DNA from: Neofusicoccum parvum
Lineage: Eukaryota > Ascomycota > Dothideomycetes > Botryosphaeriales > Botryosphaeriaceae
Length of the DNA: 64,000 nt
Assembly: GCA_020912385.1 (NCBI GenBank)
Contig: CP087213.1
Coordinates: 1,612,001 to 1,676,000, forward strand
Reading direction: 5' to 3'
Position 1 is the stretch's first letter. The number at the start of each line of letters is the position of its first letter. Position numbers and translations under genes: made by a program. Under the pieces are notes generated by a model, which made no database searches, was not told where the DNA came from, and worked only from the letters and a program-made list of their open reading frames with translations. Below are positions 1 to 9,116 of the stretch, in pieces.

Positions 1-2092
1 CCTCCTGGAACAGCTGCTGGTCTGGCAGCGCCGGCGCCGGGTGCTCGTAGAGAGACAGCGTGACGAACGCGAACGGGAGATGGCCTTTGAGCGCATCGGG
101 AATGCCCACCACGCACGCTTCCGCCACGTCGGGATGCGATGTGATCGCCTGCTCGATCGCGCCTGCAGTGCCAAGCCGGTCAGTGGTGACGAGCCGAGTC
201 TGAGCTCTGGGAGCAGGGCCTTACCGGTGCTGAAACGGTGGGCTGCAACGTTGATTATCTTGCCTGCTGTTAGCACCAACACTGGACCCCACGACCAGAC
301 ACTTACATCATCCGACCTGGACATTACATGCACGTAGCCGTCGTTGTCCATCATGCCCGCGTCGCCCGTGTCGATCCACCGCCCGTTGAACCTCTTCATG
401 TATCCCTTGTAGAATCTCTCCTCGTCCTGCCACAGCGTCGTCATGCCCGTGGGCGCAAGCGGAATCCCGAGCACAATGTTCCCCATGGTGCCCTGCTTCG
501 CCTCGTTTCCGTCGTCGTCCACCACCTTGACGTTGAACCCTGGCATGGGTTTACCCGCGGAGCCGGCCTTGATCGGCAGCGGCTTTTGGCCCTCCGCGGC
601 GTGGAAATCCTGGCCGGCTGCTGCATTCAACGCAAGCCCCGAAATTGGCGAGCCCGACTCGGAGCTCCACCAGTTGTCGTTTACGATGGCGTGTGGAGCG
701 CAGTGTTTATCCAGGAGCCGCTGGTACATGGTCACAATGCTCGGCTCGCTCCGTTCACCCGCCAGGAACAGTGCCGTCAAGCTTTTCAGCCCGCCACGCT
801 GGCCAGCCTTCTCGAAGAAGACGTTGTCTCCGTCCTCTCTCCGAATTGCTCGCAAAGCGGTTGGGGCGGTGAACATGGTTTTGACCTTGTATTCCTCAAC
901 GATTCGCCAAAAAGTGCCAGCATCGGGCGTTCCAATTGGTTTGCCCTCGAAAAGGACGGTCGTCGCGCCGGCGAGTAGTGGTCCGTAGACAATGTACGAA
1001 TGCCCGACAACCCAGCCAATATCCGATGCACAAAACATCACATCGCCCGGACGGAGGCCAAACATGTACCGGATGGAAAAATTGAGGCCGACAGCATGGC
1101 CGCCCACGTCCCGGACGACGCCTTTCGGAAGACCTGTAGTGCCTGTGCGGACCGTCAGTCCAGTATTTCAGGCTGATTGCTCTCCCCCCGTGAATGAGAA
1201 AGAAGAGGAACAGAGAAAGAAAGAGGGACTGGAAGCTTGCAGAGAAAAGAGAAATCGCTTACCGCTCGTGTAGATGATATAGAGACCGTCGGTTGATTTT
1301 ACGGGAACAGCGTCGGCCTTGACACCCCTGTTCCTACCACTCTTGACAATTCTCTGCCAATTTCTCTCCCCGTTCTCCTTGGCCACGGGATCCCAACGGA
1401 GTTGATCGCGTTGCCAGATGATGGTCTTTGAGGGCTTGAAGCTGCTTTTCTTTACAGCGTCTTGAACGAGTTTCTGATAGCCAAGAGGCCCCTTTGAGCC
1501 CTCAATGCCGCAGGAAGCGGTCATGACTGCACTTGGTCTGGACGCCTCGATTCTTTGCGCCAGGGAACCGGAGGAAAAGCCTCCAAAAACGACGGCATGG
1601 ACGGCACCAAGTCTGGCAACAGCCAGCATAGCAAACAAAGCTGCCGGGATCATCGGCACTGGGTGGCGTTAGCTTGTGCCGCTGCTTGGCCAAAACAGGA
1701 GGCTTACTGTAGATGAGAACCACATCGCCCTTCTTGACGCCCTCTTCCCTCAAAACGCCGGCCAGGATTTCGACTTCCTCGAGTAGTTGCTGATAGGTGA
1801 TTTTCTCCTTGGAGCCAGAGACGGGCGAGTCCCAGGCAATTGCGACGGCATGGCCATTGCCGGCACGGACGTGGCGGTCGATGCAGTTGTACGAAGTGTT
1901 GATCTCGCCGTCGGAAAACCACGACCAGTGCGGATGCTGCACGCCGCTCTTCGCGAGGGTCTTGGTGGTCAGCTGGAGGGCGCGGGTCGGCGGCTTGTTC
2001 CAGTGCAGCTGGGCGGCCTGGGCGCTCCAGAAGGCCTCCGGATCCTGCAGCGAGGCTTGGTGGACGCGGTCCTGCGGGCTCGGGGCATCCAT
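1..2092 (-). CDS. Short-chain acyl-CoA synthetase (propionyl-CoA synthetase/ACSS3-like), 3' end cut by window edge
   Basis: Exons read on the minus strand: 2092-1708, 1658-1263, 1142-307, 258-225 and 162-1. The phases join correctly and give 604 residues before the window ends. The adenylate-forming signature TSGTTGLPKGV spans the intron at 1143-1262, and INVAAHRFSTG followed by GAIEQAI spans 163-258. DPEAFW near the N-terminus and RWIDTGDAG also match the acetyl/propionyl-CoA synthetase family. Members ligate short-chain acids to CoA through an acyl-AMP. The closest subfamily by eye is PrpE/ACSS3 rather than cytosolic acetyl-CoA synthetase. Roughly 40-80 C-terminal residues are missing. I chose the first in-frame ATG at 2092. 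The frame stays open upstream without an ATG and looks like a mitochondrial presequence. The gene is divergent from the N-acetyltransferase that follows. Confidence 0.87.
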
Positions 2093-2957
2093 GGTGTGGC
2101 AGTGAAACAGCCGCGTCGGGGAATTGGCGCGGGGAAACCAGGGAACCAACGGGGGGTGTTTGGTCGCGGAGCGCAGCACCGGGAGCGTACACGTACCAGG
2201 GCTCGCGGGAGGGAGTGGCTGCGGTCGTCGCTGCGGTCGAAAGTCAAACGGACTGATAAGTGACGTCGGACATCCGGCTGGCGCGCACAGCCGAGGCGCA
2301 GGCGGGCAGGACCAAGGGCGCGGTGGAGAGGCATCGGCTTTCCGGTTGAGGCTCTAGGCGGAGACCCCGCATCTGCCCAGCTGCAGCCGTGGCCGCGACC
2401 CCAACTCCCCGCGCCCGAGGCGGCCAGCTCCTGGACGCCCCAGCCCCAGGCGCGCGCCCTCTCGGCCCAGGTTCCGGCGTGCCGTGCGGTCGGCTGTGTC
2501 TGGCGCGCGGTGGCTGCGTGCTACCGGCGCCGGCGGATCGCGAAACGCTTCTGGTCGCTTCTGGCCGGGACCCTTGGGGTTTCCTTGCCTCGCCCGCTGC
2601 GCAACGTCACACCCAGGACGGCCGGCCCGCCCTTGGCTGCCCGGAACATCCCGTCGCTTTTCCGCAGTCCGCGCCGCAGTCCGCAACGCAGTCGCTCGCG
2701 ACCAGCGACTTCCGAATCCGGCACGTCTCCCCTCCTGCAGCAGGCGCCTCTCGCACGCCACGCTCGTCGCTGCCACAGATGGGCCTCCCGGCTGCGGCAA
2801 GCACTGTGCTGTCTTGGCGTGGCGTTGACTCATCTCTGCGGTGACACAGCATGTCTACATCTACACCTTGCTGCCTGCAGCCGCGGATAATTGCAGCCCG
2901 CCTCACATTGATTGCCTGGACGACGTCCTTTCTTGTCACATTTCCCTCCGCCACGCC
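2093..2957. other. Divergent intergenic region between synthetase and N-acetyltransferase
   Basis: This GC-rich spacer presumably holds both promoters. No TATA box or recognisable operator stands out. Several reading frames are open but look like GC-rich noise, rich in Arg, Pro and Ala. The 5' coding exon of the N-acetyltransferase may lie in its right part, because that gene has no usable ATG in its main frame. Confidence 0.5.
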
Positions 2958-2982
2958 ATGAGCTCACCTCCGCCGCCCAAAG

Positions 2983-4081
2983 CGAGTGGGCGCTACTCCG
3001 ATCACATCGGACTGCCTCAGGAGCTACCTCGACTTTCTGACAGCCCTGCACGCCCGTCACATTTCCACCCTGCCCTACGAGAACCTGTCGCTGCGCCATG
3101 CAAAGGAGGTCGACATCTCACTTGACGTGCGCCGGATCCTGGGAAAGTTCATGGCAAACGGACGGGGCGGCTGCTGCATGGAGCACAGCATCTTCTTCAA
3201 TAATGTGTTCCGAGCTTTGGGATTCCAGGTGCATCTGACGGGGGCCAGGGCCAGGCAGGGCGACTACAAGGGATGGTGCGTGCCCTGCCGGCAGACGGCT
3301 CTGCAACGAGGAGCGTCCCTGACAGCGCAGGGTGCACGTCGCCAACATCGTCACGCTTCCCGACGGCACCAAGTGGGTGTCGGACACGGGCTTCGGCGGC
3401 GACGGCGACGGCATGCGGCAGCCCATGCCGCTAGTCAAGCACCACATCACCCAGAACATCGGCCCGCAGGAGATCCGTTTCGAGCACGCCGGCCTCGTCA
3501 ACGCCACCAACACCGCCCCGGACGAGAAGAGGGCCTGGATCTACCAGTATCGCAGCGGTGCGGACCAGCCGTGGAACTCGTTCTTCTGTTTCACCGAGAC
3601 CGAGTTTCTCCACCAGGACCACTGGACCAGTAAGCATGCGGACTGCTTCCAGACTTGGACCCCGATGGCAGTCGAGCTCCTGCGGAGGGAAGGCGCGGAC
3701 GGCGTCGCCGAGATCTACGGCAAGCTAATGCTAGCGAACGGGGACGTGAAGGAGAACTTGGGCGGCAAGACGGGCTTGGTTCGCTCGTGCAAGTCCGAAG
3801 CGGAGCGCTTGGAGGCCCTGCGCGATGTCTTTGGCATGAGCTTCACGGAGGAGCAGCAGGCCGGCATCACGGGCAGGCGCTCGGAATTGCTGCCGAATTG
3901 GCGGAACGATGGCGCCGAACGAGGAGTCGTAGATGTGGGGGAGTCCCGCAGAAGGTTTGACCCTTTCTTTCCTGTTTCGTACAGATCGTACTTAGAATTC
4001 GATGACATAGATGTTGGATGGACGGCAGTTGAGAAGGTTCAAAGGTACCGCACACGGCAGGAGGAGAGAAGGCCGCCATGA
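2983..4081 (+). CDS. Arylamine N-acetyltransferase (NAT family), 5' end unresolved
   Basis: Exons are about 2983-3275 and 3331-4081, with an intron at 3276-3330 (GTGCGT..CAG) that restores WVHVANIV. The NAT family moves an acyl group from acyl-CoA to an arylamine using a Cys-His-Asp triad. All three are visible: Cys in RGGCCMEHS (codon 3175-3177), His in VHVANIV (3335-3337) and Asp in SDTGFGG (3383-3385). The block LPYENLSL is also typical. In the main frame there is a stop at 2959-2961 and no ATG after it, so the true start is in an upstream exon or lost. An acceptor AG at 2981-2982 would begin this exon with RVG, matching the family's RIG position. The last ~50 residues read unlike the family and may hide a 3' intron. 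Several fungal homologues accept malonyl- or propionyl-CoA. Confidence 0.85.
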
Positions 4082-6735
4082 CGTCTCCCCGATTTGCACT
4101 CCTGTTTCCACATTGGAGCAGAGGTGAACTGTGCTCCTGGTGATGGCGAGGTCAAGGTAGGTTTAGGCGGCAGCGGAAAAGCCGGTGCCAATGCTGCACG
4201 AAATAGGCGCGTCCACCACTGGGGTTTGGGCATGCAAGCATCTCGGTGATCAAGGGTGCAGGGTTCAATATTGGCAGTGGAGCGCGGATGATTTGATATT
4301 AAGAAGAGCGGGGTATAAGAGGCGCGCGTAGGCCGTCGACACTACTGGACTGGAACGCACCCGGCGCCTGCTGCTAGGCAGTTCGGATGCACATCCGCCC
4401 GCAGGCCAGAGACTAACGCTGCAGCCCGCGGATGATGCGCCGCGGCGCCTCCGGGCCCGCGGTAGCCAACGGCAGGCCAGGAATTACCACGAGAGTCATG
4501 GCCGCCGGCCAGAGGCAGCGCCCACGGCAGCACCGAGACGCGACGTGCTATACATAGCAGCAGCGCCAAGCGCCAGAGGATCGCCAGAAGCAGCGCTCCG
4601 GCAGGTCCAGCAGCAAAGAAGGTTAGCAAACGAGGGACGGGGGCGTCGGGGGTGCCGAAGTGAGCTCCGCCGCCAGCGCAGCGCGCACGCGCCCTCGCAC
4701 CCGCGCGCCGCGCACAGCCTGCCGGCCCCGCCGATTCGTGCTCCACTCCGGAGGCAAACCGCGGCCGCTGCTGCCCGTCGCCGTCCGCCGGCGCGATGCC
4801 CTGTCGTGGGCGGCGGCGGGCAGCTGGACGCTCGCTTTTTGAGTTTGGTGGTGCGACAGAAGCTTTCCGTCAAACGGGCAACGGCGCCGGTGATCTTTTA
4901 TGGGGGTGTCTCTCGGCACGCGTACGAGCTCGCACGACAGCGACAGCGGGAGTCCCGTCCACATGCATGACGCAGCCGAGAGACCGATCCTCAACTCCCT
5001 CTGCAGCGCGCTCCAGGCGTCCCGCAAATCAGCTGACCGCCCGAGCCCCCGATTTCACCAGTCGAACCCACACCTCTCACACCTGACCGGTAAGATCAAA
5101 ACATCGCGGAGGAACCACCGCTGCCCATACCCGCTATGACGACAATGCCCACCACCTCGGCGGCCCTTGGCATATATCGCCACCGTCAAGAAGATTTTCA
5201 CACAACCGAAGCACAATTCCATGTTGACCAGTGCGTGGATTAGAAATCATTGCTCAGCAGTGTCGGCCTTACTACCTGGCGAGCATCAGTCACGCGAGCC
5301 ACAGAAGATCATCGCCTACACTCCCAGCGCTTCTCCGCCGTAAGATAACAGCGAGCTCCTGGTGTGGCGGCGACCTTTCTTCGTCTGATCCCTGCTTGAT
5401 AGTCATGCTGCCCCTATTGAATTCGTAGTGTTGTGATTCTTCCGGAGATAAACATCACTTCACGGCTAGTTGGTGCGTAAAGCCCGGGCGATTTGGAAGA
5501 GCAAGGAACCCATTTTCAGGAAGGCTGGAGAGAAAGTAGGGAGAAAGAGAAGAGTGGTCGCAGAAGCCCCTAGGCCATCAGTGCCTGTCACTCAACAGAT
5601 CAAGTTGATTGGAAAGCACACTCGCACCTGAATCCACTTGTTCCGGGAATACGGAGCTCGCTTTCTCCCTCTTGACGAGCTAAGCCACCAAATTAGACAC
5701 GGCCCAAGCATCATTGGATGTATTGGATCAACGTTAGTGTAGAGGGACATTCGAAGCTGAATTAACAAACGATAATGTTGAGCCGATGTGGTCTTCCAAA
5801 TGCGCTTAGGGGCGCTGTGCGGCCACGGCCACGGCCACGGACATAGGCATCTACACACCTACAACAATAAGACGAATTCTTCTGGAGACTAGGCAGATGA
5901 TTGTGGATTGCAGGGCGAAGACAGGAAATCCACTGGTGTGGTCTGAAAGGCGCGGCAAAGTGTGACCCTGTAGCTACCCCGCCTCGTTTACTGCCTTCCG
6001 CAAGAGCCTAAAACTCTTAGATAGTACCGATTCACACTCAGTTTGCGTTTAAGACATAGGGGTTTAGCAAAGGGTCGAGGGGGTTGTTTCAGTGTTTGCA
6101 AAGGCAAAAGGGGTTGGCAATTATTATAGATTTCTTCTCCATTCGGCATTAGACTCCATTATTGCTACATCTGGAGCCTGGTTCTCTTGTTTAGCCCGGA
6201 GTTAAGCATCCTACGAAAATTAGAGCAGTAAATGACAGTTGCGTGGTGTTGATATTTACATACGATAACGGTGGAGCATGGACTCTATTGATGGCGTCGC
6301 ATGAGGTCTATGAGGAAGGTGGGGCGATGTTGCCTAACGCGTACGAACTAAAGCCGCAATATGAGTTTCCTGTAAAGGGTAGGTGATGATCTTTAATTGG
6401 TTGGGACTTTCGCAAAGACCTCGATGTGCTGCTCTGATAACCCCAACTTTACTGAAGTAGTAGTGTTCGTGCTTGGCTGTTCTCCCCGAAAATATCCTCA
6501 ATCGGTATTTCAAATATGCCAATCCTTCCCATACATTGTTCTTTCACTATGGTGACTAATATAAGTGCCTGATTTCTTTGAATCGAGTGTAGCACGATTC
6601 CGACCAACGAATTTCCTTCACAGCAAGGCTCTGGCGTACCCTCTTCGCTACGCAGTCGTAGTCAGTTGAAGCCAATATGATTTCGTTTCTCTATCGCTTC
6701 CCATCAAATGATCTGCTGAGCATAGCTTGAAGTTG
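4082..6735. other. Gene-poor interval
   Basis: I see no gene here. The left part (4.3-5.0 kb) is GC-rich and open in several frames, but the encoded peptides are Arg/Ala/Pro-rich noise. The right part (5.4-6.7 kb) is less GC-rich with no long ORF. A short GGCCAC repeat, three and a half units, sits at about 5819-5840. Confidence 0.5.
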
Positions 6736-7056
6736 ATGGTAAAAGCTGTTATCGTCAAAGCCCGCGTGGTGTTATGGCAGGTACGCTTAACGCCGCGACA
6801 GCCTCCCTCACACATACAATCAGATCATCTTGACATACTCTTTGGAACTTTCACCGGTTATGGCACGCAGTGTCCGACATGCTTAGAGCTGGGTCTTGAA
6901 GCGTACCGCCGACCAGGTGGGGCTTCTGACCTTGTTTGTCCTAAGTGTTCAAGATTCTTGCTTTCGGATGCGATTAACTCGCAAGTCGGCCGCTCGTTCC
7001 TGAGAGAATTGGGCCTGGTAGATTACTGCGCAGCAGAAAGCACATTGTGCATTTAA
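6736..7056 (+). CDS. Possible small protein with two Cys pairs (weak)
   Basis: This is an open frame of 106 residues with an ATG at 6736. Its distinguishing feature is two CxxC pairs, CPTC and CPKC, about 26 residues apart in the C-terminal half. That spacing suits a small zinc ribbon. The intervening and following sequence (LELGLEAYRRPGG, RSFLRELGLVDYC) has mixed polar and hydrophobic composition rather than the Arg/Pro noise seen elsewhere. I recognise no family. A possible donor GTACGC at about 6780 suggests it could be the last exon of a spliced gene. It could equally be chance or a decayed fragment. Confidence 0.25.
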   Translation: MVKAVIVKARVVLWQVRLTPRQPPSHIQSDHLDILFGTFTGYGTQCPTCLELGLEAYRRPGGASDLVCPKCSRFLLSDAINSQVGRSFLRELGLVDYCAAESTLCI

Positions 7057-7646
7057 ACCCGAAGCTCAGAACTCAAGAACGATGCGTTCTCTGCGCCGTT
7101 CGCACTTGGTCCCAGCACAGACCTCGTCGAAGTCGATGGTCTTGCATCACCGGTAGAGGCCAAATTCGGCATCTTCGGCCTGTTTTCCCACACCGTTTGC
7201 TGTCATCGTCGTGACGCTTGTTCCGACTGCTCGTTGCTGTTGAAGGGTGGTCTGAAAAGAAACAAAAGAACGCCCTCCATAAAGCCGCAAAAGCGGGGTT
7301 GTGGAAACAGAATGGAGAAGGAGCAGTGCGGGGATGAGTGGCCTGATAAGACGGACAGGAAGCTGGCCGTTGATGGTTGGGGCTCGGTAGCATGCAGCTT
7401 TGTATCTGCGTAGCCGAATTCATGGACCAATAGGGGTCGTGCCAGATCCCAAAGGGTCCTTGCCTGCAGGCAGAAAGCAGGTAATTGTCTGCCGAACCAA
7501 TTCCACAGGTCCAGGATGAAAAACAGGACAAGGCACTACTGCCGCTGAAGGGGCAAAATTGAAAATTCGTATGGTCATGTCGTGCTGCGCATAAATTCCT
7601 CTCCCATACGCCTCGCCCCAACCGACGTGCAAGCCACACTTGCGCA
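7057..7646. other. Spacer downstream of the Cys-pair ORF
   Basis: No convincing gene. A minus-strand frame of about 190 codons spans 7073-7657 but has no recognisable domain, is rich in Ser, Pro and Cys, and resembles no neighbour. Confidence 0.4.
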
Positions 7647-7870
7647 TTACCCTTCAACCTCGCCTACCTCTACGATTATCCGCCGCATACCTTCTATAAG
7701 TGCCAATGCCAAGCTATTCCCGAATTTCGCATATGTGAGCGGTGCATTCGCGCTGCCAAAGTCCATGCCTTCCAACAGCGTCCTCCCCGCATCCTCCAAA
7801 CCCTCATAAGTAATCGGCGGCTGGCCAACACCCGACCATCGCACCCCCAAAGCCCAACAGACGCCTCATC
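7647..7870 (-). pseudogene. Decayed C-terminal remnant of an NPP1-type (necrosis-inducing) gene
   Basis: The minus-strand peptide aligns with the last ~50 residues of the intact NPP1-type protein at 28492-29250. Both carry DFGSAN, preceded by a PxIxYExLxDAxRT block and followed by NxLALA. Upstream of about 7830 the similarity (a LGF block) moves to another frame, so at least one frameshift separates the two parts. Nothing resembling the signal peptide, the two cysteines or the catalytic heptapeptide is found, because the dehalogenase gene begins ten bases beyond. The fragment therefore cannot encode a working toxin. It is read as a relic left by duplication or rearrangement. Confidence 0.7.
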
Positions 7871-7879
7871 GTGAGACAC

Positions 7880-8767
7880 TCAAGCACCCTGCCGCAACGC
7901 CTCCGCCACCCTCCCAAAACCCCCCTCCCCCTCTTCCACCCACAACCCCACCCACCCTTCCTCCCTCGCCCTCTTCACCTCCTCCACGCTCCAATCCTCC
8001 TCCCTCGGCCTCGCCACATACACCGTGCCCAACCCACACGCCGCCGCGGCCCGCAGATCCCCAAGATGCGCCGCCACCAGCACGCACTCCTCCGGCCTCA
8101 GCCCCAGCCTCTCCACCGCGCCCAAGTACACCTTCGGGTGCGGCTTGTACGCGGCGAAGTCCTCTGCGCTGAACACGCGCGTGAAGGGCAGGCGCGCGTG
8201 CGCCGTCAGGTCCAGCAGCAGCGCCGTGTTGCCGTTGCTCAGGGTCGCCGTCGTCAGGCGCGCCTCCCCTTCCCCGTCCCCTCCCGCCGCACCGCCGGGA
8301 AGCGGTATGGCGTTCAGGCCCTCGACGCCGGCCGGCGCGTCCGGCCACGGGGCCAGGTGGTGCCAGACGAGGCTGAGGCGCTGCACCTGGGCGGGCGTCC
8401 AGAGGCCATCGAGGCGCCAGCGCTGCAGCAGCTCCTTCAGCGAGTCCAGGTGGTGCTGGTCGACGGACTTGAACGCTGCGGGCGAGCTGGGCGGGCCGCC
8501 CGGCTTCTCCGCCTCTTGCAGGGCTTTGGCCAGCCCGCGGGTGAATTTCATGTACTCGTTGCGCCACTCCTGGGCGAAGCGGCCCCAGTCGTCGAAAGTC
8601 AGGTCCGTGGCGCGCAGGCGCACGGCTGTGGCTAGCGAGGCGGTTGGGTCGTTGAGCGTGGTGCGGGCCTGGTCGTGCAGCGCCGTGGTCACGGTCGAGC
8701 GCCAGTCGACGCACGTGCCGAAGACGTCGAAGAGGAGGGCGTGGGCTCTGGCGGGGTTGAGCGGCAT
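7880..8767 (-). CDS. Haloacid dehalogenase, type II (HAD superfamily)
   Basis: A single exon of 295 residues. HAD motif I is LLFDVFGTCVDW with Asp14 as the expected nucleophile. Motif II is TLSNGN around residue 177, the conserved lysine is in YKPHP (Lys208), and the acidic motif is AAHLGDLRAA (Asp237). This pattern is that of (S)-2-haloacid dehalogenases, which replace a halogen on a 2-haloalkanoate by hydroxyl through an ester on the nucleophilic Asp. In fungi such enzymes often have unknown physiological substrates, so the reaction is family-based inference. Residues 155-170 carry a Gly-rich insert. The start ATG is unambiguous and the length is somewhat above the bacterial 220-240 residues. 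It ends ten bases before the NPP1 relic. Confidence 0.9.
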   Translation of the reverse strand: MPLNPARAHALLFDVFGTCVDWRSTVTTALHDQARTTLNDPTASLATAVRLRATDLTFDDWGRFAQEWRNEYMKFTRGLAKALQEAEKPGGPPSSPAAFKSVDQHHLDSLKELLQRWRLDGLWTPAQVQRLSLVWHHLAPWPDAPAGVEGLNAIPLPGGAAGGDGEGEARLTTATLSNGNTALLLDLTAHARLPFTRVFSAEDFAAYKPHPKVYLGAVERLGLRPEECVLVAAHLGDLRAAAACGLGTVYVARPREEDWSVEEVKRAREEGWVGLWVEEGEGGFGRVAEALRQGA

Positions 8768-9116
8768 GGTTGGAGTCGCTTCTTGTTGAGTTTCTGCTGT
8801 AGACTTTGCTGGTATTTGATTTTGCGTTCCCAGGGAACCAATGCTTTAACGGAGAACTGCGAGCTGGACGGTAGTCTTGTATGCGCCCCTCCCCCCCCTC
8901 GCGGATGACTGGAAGCACGCCTTCGGCTGTGGATGATGTCATGCTGACTTCCCGCTTTGCCGACGCGATGCCGCGGCAGGATCCAGCCCCGGAAAAAGCA
9001 ATTGTGATTCGCAGAGGCGTGTTGGTGGGCCAACAGGCATGTGAGTTACAGGACATTATGAACCCTTGATCCCATCGAATTCCAGGCACTCCTTTTCCCC
9101 GCAGCCACACCCACTT
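8768..9116. other. Spacer between dehalogenase and FUSC-type gene
   Basis: This stretch of about 350 bases is the 5' flank of the dehalogenase and the 3' flank of the next minus-strand gene. I see no motif beyond a short C run at 8887-8899. Confidence 0.4.
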
